From: Phycisphaerae bacterium
GTDB lineage: Bacteria; Planctomycetota; Phycisphaerae; UBA1845
Assembly (NCBI GenBank): GCA_029260165.1
Contig: JAJDDT010000028.1
Span: 1-64,000, forward strand
DNA length: 64,000 nt
Direction: 5' to 3'
Shown here piece after piece: positions 17,971 to 27,900 of this stretch (the first letter of the stretch is position 1; the number at the start of each line of letters is the position of its first letter). Position numbers and translations under genes: made by a program. Under the pieces are notes generated by a model. That model saw only the letters and a program-made list of their open reading frames with translations. It ran no database searches and was not told the DNA's origin.

Positions 17971-18441
17971 ATGGCACCCGGCGAACTGATCCAGGCTTGG
18001 CGGACCAACAACAGGATCAATCTCATGCTGGTGGCCAGGATCAAACCGGACGGGTGGGAATCCACGTTGTCAAAACGGGGAGGCAGGGGTGTCGCCGGTG
18101 AATTTGCTCATATGCACAACGTCCGTTTCGCGCAGCTTGAAAGACGGGCCCGCGACCTTGCTCAGGGGCTCGAAAAATTTCCGACCGGAGCCGTCCCCTC
18201 CAAACGCGAGATCACCAGGGCACTGAAAGCCTCCGGCACCGCAATCGAGCGATTTCTTGCTGATGTTATGAGCGGTCAGGAAAAACGCAGGGGATTCAAA
18301 CGCGGGATCTTTACGACGTTGTCCTATTTCGTCTCCCACGAAGCCCATCACCGGGGCCGCATCCTTCTAACCCTCAAGGTGGCAGGGCAGACGCTCGACA
18401 AGAACACCCAATACGCCATCTGGGATTGGGATCGGATTTAA
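17971..18441 (+). CDS. DinB-like four-helix-bundle protein
   Basis: A 156-residue protein of the DinB/YfiT superfamily, a metal-binding helical bundle often linked to thiol-dependent transferases or stress. The first metal-ligand His is likely in 'EFAHMHNVRF', and the C-terminal ligand pair in 'VSHEAHHRGRILLTL', the best family marker. The first helix differs from the common DinB pattern. No operon partner: the gene is flanked by a divergent dehydrogenase and a convergent EF-hand gene. Confidence 0.8.
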   Translation: MAPGELIQAWRTNNRINLMLVARIKPDGWESTLSKRGGRGVAGEFAHMHNVRFAQLERRARDLAQGLEKFPTGAVPSKREITRALKASGTAIERFLADVMSGQEKRRGFKRGIFTTLSYFVSHEAHHRGRILLTLKVAGQTLDKNTQYAIWDWDRI

Positions 18442-18565
18442 TCGGCGCTGCATTGCGACCGGCGCAGACAGCGAGACCGGCGCTCCCCTGGAACACCGGT
18501 CCCTTTGAATTAGTACATTCTGCGGTTGCCGGGTATCAGACCGGCTTTGAGCCGATCACAGCGTG

Positions 18566-18579
18566 ACCGGCGCGCCGGT
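18566..18579. repeat. 14-base perfect palindrome
   Basis: 'ACCGGCGCGCCGGT' lies 8 bases beyond the stop of the EF-hand gene. 'gaccggcgc' also occurs at about 18459 and 18475, so the gap between two convergent genes carries three direct copies. Possible transcription-end structure; no T-run on either side. Confidence 0.45.
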
Positions 18580-18586
18580 GAATCGA

Positions 18587-19267
18587 TCAGAATTTTCCCC
18601 GACGGCGCTGCGCACCGTGTTGGCCTCGCCGGCGTTTCTCGCCCTTGTTCTCCGTATGCTGAATCTTTGCGGAAAGTCTGCCGGCGGTGAATTCGTCCAT
18701 CGTGAGCGTGCCGTCTCCGTCCAGATCGGCTTCGGGCCTGTTCCTGAGTACGCGTTGAATTTTGCGCATTTCCAACGCCTCGAATTCAGAGGCAGACAGA
18801 ACCCCATCGCCATCCGCGTCAAGATCGGCGTGATCCTCCAGAACCTGTTTTCTGAATGCGGTTGCCTTCTCTTCCACGAACGCCTGCAGCTCGGTACTGC
18901 TCAGCGTGCCGTCGCTGTCGGTGTCTGCCTCCGGCACACGATTGACGAGTCGCTCGACGATTTTGGCGGTCGTCGCGTTGGCGAACGTTTCCCACTCTTC
19001 ATTGCTCAGGGTTCCGTCCGCGTTTGTATCCTGGTCCGGGAACAGTGCGGGTGTGAATGTGGCTGGGGCGGTCTCACTCGACAGATACTCCAGCGTATGA
19101 ATCAACCCAATCAGTTGACGTCCCGGACCGCCGGATTTGTGCCCACGATGTCGCCGCCCACGTTCCGTTTCGGCTGATAACGCCGACCCCGCGATCAGCA
19201 TCGAACCCAAAACCGCTATCCCAATCGTCTTCGTCATCCCATTGCTCATTGCAGTATCCTCCCGCAA
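18587..19267 (-). CDS. secreted EF-hand calcium-binding protein
   Basis: A 226-residue exported protein. The N-terminus 'MTKTIGIAVLGSMLIAGSALS' is a clear signal peptide; translation may begin at 19267 or at the internal ATG at 19249. Four EF-hand loops follow: 'DQDTNADGTLSNEE', 'DTDSDGTLSSTE', 'DLDADGDGVLSASE', 'DLDGDGTLTMDE', spaced as two pairs. The C-terminus is highly basic ('KGEKRRRGQHGAQRRRGKF'). Calcium binding is expected from the loops; target unknown. The upstream stretch 19268-19475 holds no gene. Confidence 0.85.
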   Translation of the reverse strand: MREDTAMSNGMTKTIGIAVLGSMLIAGSALSAETERGRRHRGHKSGGPGRQLIGLIHTLEYLSSETAPATFTPALFPDQDTNADGTLSNEEWETFANATTAKIVERLVNRVPEADTDSDGTLSSTELQAFVEEKATAFRKQVLEDHADLDADGDGVLSASEFEALEMRKIQRVLRNRPEADLDGDGTLTMDEFTAGRLSAKIQHTENKGEKRRRGQHGAQRRRGKF

Positions 19268-19475
19268 TCTCGTCTTTCCTGGTTGTGTCCACGTCGATCA
19301 TCGACGTCATTCACCGGACATAACGCCCCCGAATCGGTCTTAATGCAAACTCTTTGTCGAATTTTGTCAGTATCACCAGACAAAAACGTCCCCAAACCCG
19401 GTTCCGGCGGGGTAGAACCGCATACTGGTGTGTTCGTCAGGGTTTCACACCCAGTCTCGTGCCAGGAAGACAGAC

Positions 19476-19919
19476 TCACCGCCCGCCGCTGAATGCCTTG
19501 ATCAGCCGATAAGCATTTCGCCTGAACCGATCCGGCGGCGGTTTCGCGTTTGCGAACGACGTTCCGTCCAGCGACCCTGCTGACGGTATTTCAACGCCGC
19601 CCTTCACGCCCGGACCGACGTCGTTTTCCGTCTCGGTCGGCTTCATCGCCCATCCCATGTAACATCCGATCATCAGCGTGGCTGCGTAGGCGAAACCCTG
19701 TCGCCGGAAACTCCGACGCGTCGGCAGGATGTGAGCCGGCCGCTCAAACGTTCCCGCGTCCAAAACATCGAGCGCGGTCACGGCTGCCTGCAATGATCCC
19801 ACCTCATCCGCGCATCGCGTGCACTCTGCGACGTGCGTATCGACGCTCGAGCGATCCGCCGACGACAGCTCATCGCCCAGATAGTCCGCCAACATTTCAT
19901 CCACACGTTCGCATTTCAT
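19476..19919 (-). CDS. anti-sigma factor, zinc-finger type
   Basis: A 147-residue membrane protein that should hold the adjacent sigma factor inactive. The N-terminal anti-sigma domain has the zinc motif 'HVAECTRCADEV' (H-x3-C-x2-C). One transmembrane helix ('FAYAATLMIGCYMGWAM', about residues 78-95) is followed by a short periplasmic tail. The ATG at 19919 overlaps the sigma stop by four bases (ATGA); the track ORF starting at 20051 would run through the sigma gene. The gene order is typical of an ECF sigma/anti-sigma pair. Confidence 0.88.
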   Translation of the reverse strand: MKCERVDEMLADYLGDELSSADRSSVDTHVAECTRCADEVGSLQAAVTALDVLDAGTFERPAHILPTRRSFRRQGFAYAATLMIGCYMGWAMKPTETENDVGPGVKGGVEIPSAGSLDGTSFANAKPPPDRFRRNAYRLIKAFSGGR

Positions 19920-20416
19920 TTTCCCACCTCGAATTTCAGGACGCCCGCGACTGCCAACGACCGACGAACGGCCTGCAAACCACGCACATAATGCGTTTTT
20001 ACTGACGAAACCGCCAATCCCATCTGTTCTGCCATCTCCGCAAACGTGCACCCATCGTAAATCTTGGCGAACAGCACGGCTCTTTGCATTTCGGGTAACC
20101 CCGCGATCGCGCCAGCCACCAGTTCGCGATCAATTCCGGAATCGGTCGGTCGGTTCGCGACAGGCTCGATCTGAACTGATTCCGTTTTCGCTCGTGCCTT
20201 GAACAGATTGATCGCGCGGTTGATCGTCACGGTTCGCAACCATCCGACGGCGTTGACGGGTGCGTCGTTTTCACGATGCACCCGCCACCAGGTCACAAAA
20301 ACATCCTGCGTGACATCGAGCGCGTCGTGGTGGTTACCGAGCACGCGATACGCCCATCTGTAAACGGACGTTCGGTGACGTTCAAACGCTCCGACGGTAT
20401 CCATCGCGACGGTCAT
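19916..20416 (-). CDS. ECF-type RNA polymerase sigma factor
   Basis: A 166-residue sigma-70-family factor with only regions 2 and 4. Region 2 includes 'DALDVTQDVFVTWWR' and 'VGWLRTVTINRAINLFKAR'. Region 4 includes 'LPEMQRAVLFAKIYDGCTFAEMAE' and 'SSVKTHYVRGLQAVRRSL', the helix-turn-helix that reads the -35 element. The start overlaps the upstream lipoprotein stop by four bases and the stop overlaps the anti-sigma start by four, so all three are translationally coupled. Confidence 0.93.
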   Translation of the reverse strand: MTVAMDTVGAFERHRTSVYRWAYRVLGNHHDALDVTQDVFVTWWRVHRENDAPVNAVGWLRTVTINRAINLFKARAKTESVQIEPVANRPTDSGIDRELVAGAIAGLPEMQRAVLFAKIYDGCTFAEMAEQMGLAVSSVKTHYVRGLQAVRRSLAVAGVLKFEVGK

Positions 20417-21453
20417 TTGTTCTCAACAAACGAGGAGGCCAACAGTTCGACCTGCCGATCCTGGAATTCACCAGCCTTCATTTCCCAGACGACGTTTCCG
20501 TCTTGCGTCTTGGTGGCATTGTGTCCGATCAACTTGCCGGGCAGGGTTAACGTGATTTCCCAGATTTCGTCTTCATAGTCTTCGGTAATCTCGAACCGCC
20601 GGCGCTCCCTGTCCAGCGATTCTGTAAACATGCGCACCTGTGCGTCACTCACGTTGCTTCGCAATGATTGCTCGATGGCCTCGGCGACTTCGCCTTCGAC
20701 ACGTCGGGCCAACGCCTCCAGTTGATCCGCGGCGGCCTTTTCGGTCGCGTCTTCGCGTTTCTTGTCATCGTCGCCCATGGCGTCGAGAAGCGACTGGATG
20801 TTCCCACGATCGACTTGGCTGTAGACCTTCGCTACTGCGTCACGCATCGCGAGCCGAACCAGTTGGGGCAATTTTTCGGGGAATAACGACTCGGTCCACT
20901 GAATCAGCGCCACTTGTTTGCGTCGTTCGACATCGACGAGACCCGAGACGAATTTCATCTTTTCCGCCCGATTCATGTCGTCCTCATCCTTGTCATCATA
21001 CTCCTCTATCAGCTTCTCGTACCAGTAGTTCACATAGGCGGATTTGCGAGGTTCGTACACGCGGCGGAAATGGAAGTACGTTCCATCCGCCGTCTTCTCC
21101 ATCGTCAACGACGTCGGATGCCGTAGCGCCAACTCGGCGCCTTTTGTGTCATTGGTCGGATAGGTGCTTGGCATCTCCACGACGGAGGCAAATCGCTTCT
21201 CCGCCGACCGAATTCTCTTGGTTTCCTGTCCCTCCGACTTGGCGGTGCGTTGAGAGAATGACCAGCCATCACGTTCCGTCATCACCGGAACGCCGTGTCG
21301 GTCGTTCATCATGTCCGTTTCGTCCCCTGTCACCTCGATCTGCCAATGCAGGCTACCATCCTCGAACACCGTAATCTTCTCTTCTCGTTTTACGCAGCCC
21401 GCCAATACCAATACGACGGCCAAACATGTCAGCCCTGTCATCCATATCCGCAT
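20413..21453 (-). CDS. lipoprotein of unknown function, first gene of ECF operon
   Basis: A 346-residue lipoprotein: the signal ends in the lipobox 'VLVLAGC' and the mature part begins at that Cys. I do not recognise a family. The body is rich in charged helices ('YDDKDEDDMNRAEKMKF', 'GDDDKKREDATEKAAA') with flanking beta-like segments, and the protein ends 'NVVWEMKAGEFQDRQVELL', a pattern like a two-sheet domain. The ATG at 21453 is preceded by 'AACAGGAGAAACGTG', a good ribosome-binding site. Co-translation with the sigma and anti-sigma genes suggests it is a sensor, effector or target in the same envelope response. Confidence 0.75.
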   Translation of the reverse strand: MRIWMTGLTCLAVVLVLAGCVKREEKITVFEDGSLHWQIEVTGDETDMMNDRHGVPVMTERDGWSFSQRTAKSEGQETKRIRSAEKRFASVVEMPSTYPTNDTKGAELALRHPTSLTMEKTADGTYFHFRRVYEPRKSAYVNYWYEKLIEEYDDKDEDDMNRAEKMKFVSGLVDVERRKQVALIQWTESLFPEKLPQLVRLAMRDAVAKVYSQVDRGNIQSLLDAMGDDDKKREDATEKAAADQLEALARRVEGEVAEAIEQSLRSNVSDAQVRMFTESLDRERRRFEITEDYEDEIWEITLTLPGKLIGHNATKTQDGNVVWEMKAGEFQDRQVELLASSFVENK

Positions 21454-21610
21454 CACGTTTCTCCTGTTGAATTGAAGGCCGAGAAGACTCGGGACTAATC
21501 CATCACCCAAGAGACAAGCGAGCGGTGGATTTGGACGACACAATTCTCGCGATCCACAAAAAACACATCAACAACCTGCCTGCGGTCGGCATCGGGCGGC
21601 TGGCTGATCC

Positions 21611-22900
21611 ATGCGTCAGGAACTATACTCCCGACGATGGGATGACAGGAAAATACATACAGGAACAGACGAGAAAACCGACGTGATTGCACCCCATAAC
21701 CCTTTGCAGGACATCTCAGAAAAGGTCCACGCAGGTTTGCGACTGACCCGCGAGGACGGGCTTGTTCTGTACGAATCCAGCGATATCCACACGCTCGGGG
21801 AGCTGGCCAACCTTGTTCGTGAACGGCTTCACGGTAAAAACGTCTGTTACAACATCAACCGCCACATCAATTACAGCAATTACTGCGTCCTGCGATGCAA
21901 ATTCTGTGCTTTTTACCGACCTTTCGAGAAATCCGAAAACCCCGCCGCCGGCCAAAACGACCCAACAGTGACGCCGCTCCAGATCGCAGGACAGCCTGAT
22001 CTTACGGACACCGGTGGATACGAAATGTCCATCGACGAGGTTGTTGAGGCTGCGAAAATCGCCAGCGAGGCAGGTGCCACCGAGGTGCACATCGTCGGCG
22101 GACTGCACCCCAAACTCCCATTTTCGTTTTACACGGACATGTGCACAGCCATCCGCGACGCTTGTCCGGACATGCACATCAAGGCGTTCACCGCCATCGA
22201 GATTATCCACTTCACACGGATCACCAAACCGCGCAAGACCATCGCCGAGGTACTTTCCGCCCTTCGCGAGGCGGGACTGGGTTCGCTGCCTGGGGGTGGT
22301 GCGGAGATTTTCGACGACCGCGTCCACGACGAGGCTTTCAGGAACAAGGTTGGGGAGGTTGAGTGGTTCGAGGTCCATCGTAACGCGCACGAACTTGGGA
22401 TTTTCTCGAATGCGACCATGCTTTATGGGCACGTTGAGACGCGGGCGGAGCGCGTAGGCCACCTGATCAAGCTGCGTGACCATCAGGACGAATCGTTGAA
22501 ATCCCGGAAAGCCCATTTCAACACGTTGGTCCCGCTTTCGTTCGTTCCCGATGGCAGCGCGTTGGATCACATTCCGGGGCCGACGGGTCTGGAAGACCTC
22601 AAAACGCTGGCGATCAGCCGACTCATGCTCGATAACGTCGCGCACATCAAGGCTTTCTGGATCATGCAGACGCCCAAACTCGCGCAGGTGAGCCTGAACT
22701 GGGGCGTGGACGACCTCGACGGTACGGTTGTCCACTACGACATCACCAAACGCGAGGGCGACGGTTCGACGCATCAGGAGTTGACGGTGGACAGGCTGCA
22801 ACGATTGATCAGGGAAGCGGGCTGTTTGCCGGTCGAGCGTGATACGCTTTATCGGCGCGTCAGACGGGATCGAACGGGTTGGTCGGTTATCGGAGCCTGA
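21611..22900 (+). CDS. mqnE: aminofutalosine synthase (MqnE), radical SAM
   Basis: Radical-SAM enzyme that makes 6-amino-6-deoxyfutalosine in the futalosine route to menaquinone. The cluster motif is 'CVLRCKFCAF', preceded by 'NINRHINYSNY' as in MqnE/CofH relatives. Later segments 'GATEVHIVGGLHPKLPF', 'SLPGGGAEIFDDRV', 'HFNTLVPLSFVPDGS' and 'SLNWGVDDLDGTV' match MqnE rather than MqnC. An insertion of about 30 residues after the cluster motif is common in this group. Start may be the ATG at 21611 (429 residues) or a GTG at 21683. It implies the respiratory quinone is menaquinone, the likely acceptor for the nearby Complex I. Confidence 0.9.
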   Translation: MRQELYSRRWDDRKIHTGTDEKTDVIAPHNPLQDISEKVHAGLRLTREDGLVLYESSDIHTLGELANLVRERLHGKNVCYNINRHINYSNYCVLRCKFCAFYRPFEKSENPAAGQNDPTVTPLQIAGQPDLTDTGGYEMSIDEVVEAAKIASEAGATEVHIVGGLHPKLPFSFYTDMCTAIRDACPDMHIKAFTAIEIIHFTRITKPRKTIAEVLSALREAGLGSLPGGGAEIFDDRVHDEAFRNKVGEVEWFEVHRNAHELGIFSNATMLYGHVETRAERVGHLIKLRDHQDESLKSRKAHFNTLVPLSFVPDGSALDHIPGPTGLEDLKTLAISRLMLDNVAHIKAFWIMQTPKLAQVSLNWGVDDLDGTVVHYDITKREGDGSTHQELTVDRLQRLIREAGCLPVERDTLYRRVRRDRTGWSVIGA

Positions 22901-23131
22901 CGGGACCGTCCAATAAGACCCTCATTTCATTGACTTGACGTCGCATGCGCCCAACAATCGGGTAGCAGGCAGTAATTGTGCGGTGAGTCGAAGCACACAC
23001 GTCGGGTGAACCGATAAGCGTATGGTAGAGTAACGGCGGCGGTCGGCGTCATTTGCGCCAGCCGACCCATTTCCAGGCAATGTGTACGCGCGATGCGGCA
23101 ATAGTGAATTCAGACATGGAGGTAGTCTTCG

Positions 23132-25195
23132 ATGGCCACCAAAGACGACATCCTTTCGATCGTTGAGAAGAAACTCGACGTTGGGCGGTTCCGCGAACAG
23201 CATTGGGAGGGGAGCTTCAACGACTACCTTTCGATGGTCGTGGAAAATCCGCGGATCGCGCGCAATGCGTACCAGCGGCTTTACGACATGATCGTGCACT
23301 ATGGCACGGAGCGTTACACGCGCATGCGTCACGATTATGTCAGATACCACTTTTTCTCCGATCCGATCGACGGGGGGAAAGACGCCATTTTTGGTCTCGA
23401 AACCGCGCTGATGGAGCTTGTCGATTTCATCAAGTCTGCCGCCCACGGTTATGGCACGGAGCGACGCATTCTTCTTTTGCATGGCCCGGTTGGTTCGAGC
23501 AAAAGCACGATCGCGCGTCTGCTCAAGAAGGGTCTGGAAGCGTACTCCGGAACCGAAGACGGCGCGCTGTACACTTTCGGGTGGAGGGTTCCGGGTCCGA
23601 ACGGCGAGATGGAATACCATCCGTGTCCGATGCACGAGGAGCCTTTGAAGCTTGTTCCGCGGGAAGCCCGCAGGGACGTGCTCGATGTCATCAACAAGGA
23701 CCTCGATGAACTTCATCAGGTTCGTGTTGAAGGGGATCTCGATCCGTTTTGTCGCAAGATGTACGACGATCTGCTCATCAAGTACGACGGCAACTGGAAA
23801 AAGGTCATGGACCACATCGTCGTCAAGCGTCTGGTGCTTTCTGAGAAGGACCGACGGGGCATCGGCACGTTTCAACCGAAGGACGAAAAAAACCAGGACT
23901 CGACGGAACTCACGGGCGACATCAACTACCGCAAGATTGCGGAGTATGGCACGGACAGTGACCCGCGTGCGTTCAACTTCGATGGTGAGCTTAACATCGC
24001 CAACCGTGGCCTGGTCGAGTTCATCGAGGTTCTCAAGCTTGATGTTGCGTTTCTCTACGACCTTCTCGGAGCGTCGCAGGAACACTCGATCAAGCCCAAG
24101 AAATTCGCTCAGACCGACATCGACGAGGTCATCATCGGGCACACCAACGAACCGGAGTACAAGAAGCTTCAATCGAATGATCTGATGGAGGCTTTTCGCG
24201 ATCGCACGATCAAGATTGACATTCCGTACAACATACAGCTCAAAAACGAGATCAGGATTTACGAGAAGGATTTCAACAACGAGCGCATCCGAGGGATCCA
24301 CATCGCGCCGCACACCATTGAGATGGCAGCCATGTGGGCGGTCCTCACGCGCCTGGAGGAGCCGAAGAAGGCTGGTTTGACGCTGATGCAAAAGCTCAAG
24401 CTCTACACGGGCAAGAGCATTCCGAACTTCACCGAAGACTCGATCAAGGAGTTATTGGCTGAGGCGCCGAGGGAGGGTTTGCAGGGCATCAGTCCGCGCT
24501 ACATTCAGGACAAGCTTTCCAATTCCCTCGTTTCCGACCAGGCGTTGCAGGAACGCTGTATCAACCCGTTCATGGTGATGAACGAACTCGAAGGCGGGCT
24601 TACCAACCACAGCCTGCTCAACGACGAGGAGACCAGGAAACGATATCGCGAGCTGCTTGGTGTGGTCCGCGAGGAATACGAGGACATCCTTAAATCCGAG
24701 GTGCAACGCGCTATCTCCGCCGACGAGGACGCCATCAAACGCCTTTGCTCGAACTACATCGAGAACGTTCGTGCGTACACGCAGCACGAGAAGGTGCGTA
24801 ACAAATACACCGGCAAGGATGAGGAGCCTGACGAGCGCCTGATGCGATCGATCGAGGAAAAAATCGACATCCCTGAATCGCGCAAGGAGGACTTCCGACA
24901 GGAAATCATGAACTACATCGGTGCGCTCTCGCTCGATGGCAAGAAATTCGAGTTTCACACCAACGAGCGCCTTCACAAAGCCCTTGAACTCAAATTATTC
25001 GAGGACCAGCGTGACACGATCAAACTCAAGAACGTCGTCTCCGGGGTCGTCGATGACGAAACCCAGGCCAAGATCGACGTGGTCAAACAGCGGCTCATCA
25101 AATACTTCGGCTACAACGAAACCAGCGCCACCGATGTGCTCAACTACGTCGCGAGCATTTTCGCAAGGGGTGACGCTCAGCAGGAGGAGAGTTAA
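23132..25195 (+). CDS. prkA: PrkA serine protein kinase (AAA-type)
   Basis: A 687-residue PrkA-family protein: an N-terminal AAA module with Walker A 'GPVGSSKST' (residues 118-126) and a C-terminal PrkA domain. Proteins of this family (YeaG in E. coli) act in nutrient stress, and some are reported to phosphorylate proteins or act as proteases. A strong ribosome-binding site 'GGAGGT' lies eight bases before the ATG. It is the first gene of the conserved prkA-yhbH-spoVR operon, with 35 bases to the next gene. The 231-base gap upstream (22901-23131) should hold the promoter; I see no clear consensus. Confidence 0.95.
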   Translation: MATKDDILSIVEKKLDVGRFREQHWEGSFNDYLSMVVENPRIARNAYQRLYDMIVHYGTERYTRMRHDYVRYHFFSDPIDGGKDAIFGLETALMELVDFIKSAAHGYGTERRILLLHGPVGSSKSTIARLLKKGLEAYSGTEDGALYTFGWRVPGPNGEMEYHPCPMHEEPLKLVPREARRDVLDVINKDLDELHQVRVEGDLDPFCRKMYDDLLIKYDGNWKKVMDHIVVKRLVLSEKDRRGIGTFQPKDEKNQDSTELTGDINYRKIAEYGTDSDPRAFNFDGELNIANRGLVEFIEVLKLDVAFLYDLLGASQEHSIKPKKFAQTDIDEVIIGHTNEPEYKKLQSNDLMEAFRDRTIKIDIPYNIQLKNEIRIYEKDFNNERIRGIHIAPHTIEMAAMWAVLTRLEEPKKAGLTLMQKLKLYTGKSIPNFTEDSIKELLAEAPREGLQGISPRYIQDKLSNSLVSDQALQERCINPFMVMNELEGGLTNHSLLNDEETRKRYRELLGVVREEYEDILKSEVQRAISADEDAIKRLCSNYIENVRAYTQHEKVRNKYTGKDEEPDERLMRSIEEKIDIPESRKEDFRQEIMNYIGALSLDGKKFEFHTNERLHKALELKLFEDQRDTIKLKNVVSGVVDDETQAKIDVVKQRLIKYFGYNETSATDVLNYVASIFARGDAQQEES

Positions 25196-25230
25196 TCACC
25201 GGACCGAGGCAGGGCAGGGAGTGATCACCG

Positions 25231-26331
25231 ATGATCTCAGGTATCACGAAAGACCATCAGCGCTTTCGCAACATCATCAAGGGCAGGATCCGCAAGGATC
25301 TCCGCCGCTTCCTCACCCGCAGCGAGCTTATCGGACGCGAAGGCAGGAAAGCCATCAGCATTCCCGTGGCCGACATCGACCCGCCTCACTTCCGCTACGG
25401 TGACAACAGCGACTCGGGGGTCGGATCTGGGGATGGCAAACCAGGGGACCAGGCTGACACACAGGGTGACGGCGTCGCTCCCGGTGGCGATCAGGAGGGC
25501 AGACACATCCTCGAGGTCGAGGTCAGTCTCGACGAACTGGCGGACATCCTTGGGGAGGAGCTTCAACTTCCGCGCATCGAGCCCAAAGGTCGAAAACAGA
25601 TCACGAGTTTGAAAGACCGCTACATCGGGATTCGTCAAACCGGCCCCGAATCTCTGCGCCATTTCAAACGGACATATCGCCGTGCGTTGCGTCGACAGAT
25701 CATGACCGGTGCCTACGACCCCACGAACCCGAGCATCATTTTCGAGCGAGGAGACAAGGTTTTCCGGAGCTGGAAGACCGTCATGAGCCCGCAATCCAAC
25801 GCGGTCATCCTCTACATGATGGACGTTTCGGGATCGATGGGCGACGAACAGAAGGAACTCGTCCGGCTCGAGGCGTTCTGGATCGATGCGTGGTTGCGAC
25901 GCAATTATCAGGGCATCGAATCGCGATACATCGTGCACGACGTCCGCGCCGGTGAGGTTGACCGCGACACTTTTTTTCGCATTCGTGAAGATGGTGGCAC
26001 CAGAATCTCGAGCGCTTTCAAGGCTGCGAAAGACCTTATTGAAAACCAATACGTCGCCGACGAATGGAACGTCTACCTTTTCCACTTCTCCGACGGTGAC
26101 AACAGTTCCGAATCTGATTCCAGAGAATGTTGCAACATTCTGCGAGACACCCTCCTGCCGATCTCCAACATGTTCGGATATTGCCAGGTTGCCAGCGCCT
26201 ATGGCAGCGGAAACTTCATCAACACGCTTCACGAGCATGTGGCTGACGAGGAGAAACTGGTGACCTCGCGTGTCAACACAAAGGACGACATCTACGACTC
26301 GATCAAGGCCTTCTTCTCGGCAGGGAAATAA
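25231..26331 (+). CDS. yhbH: YhbH/YeaH family protein (DUF444, VWA-like)
   Basis: A 366-residue member of the DUF444 family. The N-terminus 'DHQRFRNIIKGRIRKDL' and the conserved block 'ERGDKVFRSWKTVMSPQSNAVI' are typical. The C-terminal half is a von Willebrand A-like domain with a MIDAS-type start 'YMMDVSGSMGDEQKE' (D-x-S-x-S). A Gly/Asp-rich linker ('GVGSGDGKPGDQADTQGD') lies around residues 65-90. It is always paired with PrkA and SpoVR; the molecular role remains poorly known. Confidence 0.94.
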   Translation: MISGITKDHQRFRNIIKGRIRKDLRRFLTRSELIGREGRKAISIPVADIDPPHFRYGDNSDSGVGSGDGKPGDQADTQGDGVAPGGDQEGRHILEVEVSLDELADILGEELQLPRIEPKGRKQITSLKDRYIGIRQTGPESLRHFKRTYRRALRRQIMTGAYDPTNPSIIFERGDKVFRSWKTVMSPQSNAVILYMMDVSGSMGDEQKELVRLEAFWIDAWLRRNYQGIESRYIVHDVRAGEVDRDTFFRIREDGGTRISSAFKAAKDLIENQYVADEWNVYLFHFSDGDNSSESDSRECCNILRDTLLPISNMFGYCQVASAYGSGNFINTLHEHVADEEKLVTSRVNTKDDIYDSIKAFFSAGK

Positions 26332-26337
26332 TCCGAC

Positions 26338-27900
26338 ATGTCAAGCCCCTCGACCAGCTCGCACCTCACGGACGAACTCGCAAAATGGCGGGATATCATC
26401 ATCGAGTACGCGCGCAGGGAAGAACTCGATTTTTACGAAACGATCTTTGAACGACTCGACATCGACCAGATTAACCAGGTGGCGGCCTACGGGGGTTTTC
26501 CACAGCGCTATCCACACTGGCGATTCGGTATGGCCTACGAGAAGCTCCAGCGTCAGCATCGGTATGGGCTTGGCAAGATTTACGAAATGGTCATCAACAA
26601 CGACCCCTGCTACGCCTACCTTCTGAACGACAATGCCCTCGTCGATCAGAAAACCGTGATGGCCCACGTCTACGGTCACAGCGACTTTTTCAAGAACAAC
26701 ATCTGGTTCTCGAAGACCAATCGGCGCATGATGGACGAGATGGCCAACCACGCCACGCGCGTCAGGCGGTACATCAATCGCGAGGGACTGGAACAGGTCG
26801 AAAGTTTCATCGACACCTGCCTGTCGATCGAAAACCTCATCGATCCACACTCCGTTTTCGTCATGAGAAAACCACCAGGAGGCAGCAAACCCGTCGATTC
26901 CAGTCAATCTAACGAACCCACCAGATACCCCGCCAAGACGTACATGGATCGGTACATCAACCCCCCGGAGAAACTCGCGAAAGAGCGTCAGGATCGATTG
27001 GACGCAGCCCCCGGTGGAACCAATCCCGCGTCACCTGTCCGCGACGTCCTCCTGTTCATTCTCGAGAATGCACCACTCCAGGATTGGCAGGCGGACATCC
27101 TGGCCATGATCCGCGAGGAAGCCTACTACTTCGCACCGCAGGGTCAGACGAAGATCATGAACGAAGGGTGGGCGAGCTATTGGCATTCCACGATCATGAC
27201 CAGTTACTGCCTGCGCGATCACGAACTCGTCATGTACTGCGACCACCACTCCGGTACGCTGGCGACCTCGCCCGGCAGGCTCAACCCTTACAAACTCGGT
27301 ATCGAACTCTTGCGAGACATCGAACGACGCTGGAACACCGGGCGACACGGTATTGAATACGACCGCTGCGAGGACATGGAGCAACGGCGAAAATGGCAGA
27401 CGATGGACCCGCCGACAGGTCGCGTCGTCGGCAGGGGTTCACCGGGTCGCGAGAAAATCTTCGAGGTTCGCGCCACGCACAACGACGTCACCTTCATCGA
27501 CGCCTTTCTCACCCCCGAATTCGTCGATGACCAGAAACTCTACCACTACCGATACGATCCCAACACGGGGCGGATGGTCGTGGTCAACCGCGACTTCAAC
27601 AAGATCAAACAACAGATGCTCTACATGCTGACCAACCATGGTCAGCCCTACATCTACGTCCTCGACGGAAACTACCGAAACCGTGGCGAACTATATCTTG
27701 GACACCGCCACAACGGCATCGATCTGCAAATCAAGTTTGCGGTCGAGACCCTGAAAAACCTGCACGCGCTCTGGGGCAGACCCGTCCACATCCAGGCCCT
27801 TATCGACGACGACCCCATGCTCTTCAGCTACGACGGAAAACAATCGACCCAGCAACGCATCGACAAAGCCCTCGAATCCCCCGCCCTCGCACTCAACTAA
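26338..27900 (+). CDS. spoVR: SpoVR family protein
   Basis: A 520-residue SpoVR/YcgB homologue, the third gene of the operon, beginning 6 bases after yhbH. Conserved elements include 'FPQRYPHWRFGMAYEKLQ', 'AHVYGHSDFFKNN', 'NEGWASYWHSTIM' and 'HSGTLATSPGRLNPYKLG'. The many His and Glu residues look like a metallo-enzyme site ('AHVYGHSDF', 'EGWASYWH'). First described in B. subtilis cortex formation, the family is widespread in non-sporulating bacteria, where the operon is tied to stationary-phase or stress survival. No sporulation gene is visible here. Confidence 0.95.
   Translation: MSSPSTSSHLTDELAKWRDIIIEYARREELDFYETIFERLDIDQINQVAAYGGFPQRYPHWRFGMAYEKLQRQHRYGLGKIYEMVINNDPCYAYLLNDNALVDQKTVMAHVYGHSDFFKNNIWFSKTNRRMMDEMANHATRVRRYINREGLEQVESFIDTCLSIENLIDPHSVFVMRKPPGGSKPVDSSQSNEPTRYPAKTYMDRYINPPEKLAKERQDRLDAAPGGTNPASPVRDVLLFILENAPLQDWQADILAMIREEAYYFAPQGQTKIMNEGWASYWHSTIMTSYCLRDHELVMYCDHHSGTLATSPGRLNPYKLGIELLRDIERRWNTGRHGIEYDRCEDMEQRRKWQTMDPPTGRVVGRGSPGREKIFEVRATHNDVTFIDAFLTPEFVDDQKLYHYRYDPNTGRMVVVNRDFNKIKQQMLYMLTNHGQPYIYVLDGNYRNRGELYLGHRHNGIDLQIKFAVETLKNLHALWGRPVHIQALIDDDPMLFSYDGKQSTQQRIDKALESPALALN

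Noticed and set aside
21716-22801. 361-codon minus-strand ORF opposite mqnE and 489-codon minus-strand ORF 22922-24391 opposite prkA
   Set aside because: The plus-strand genes carry intact catalytic motifs; the antisense frames have no family signature.
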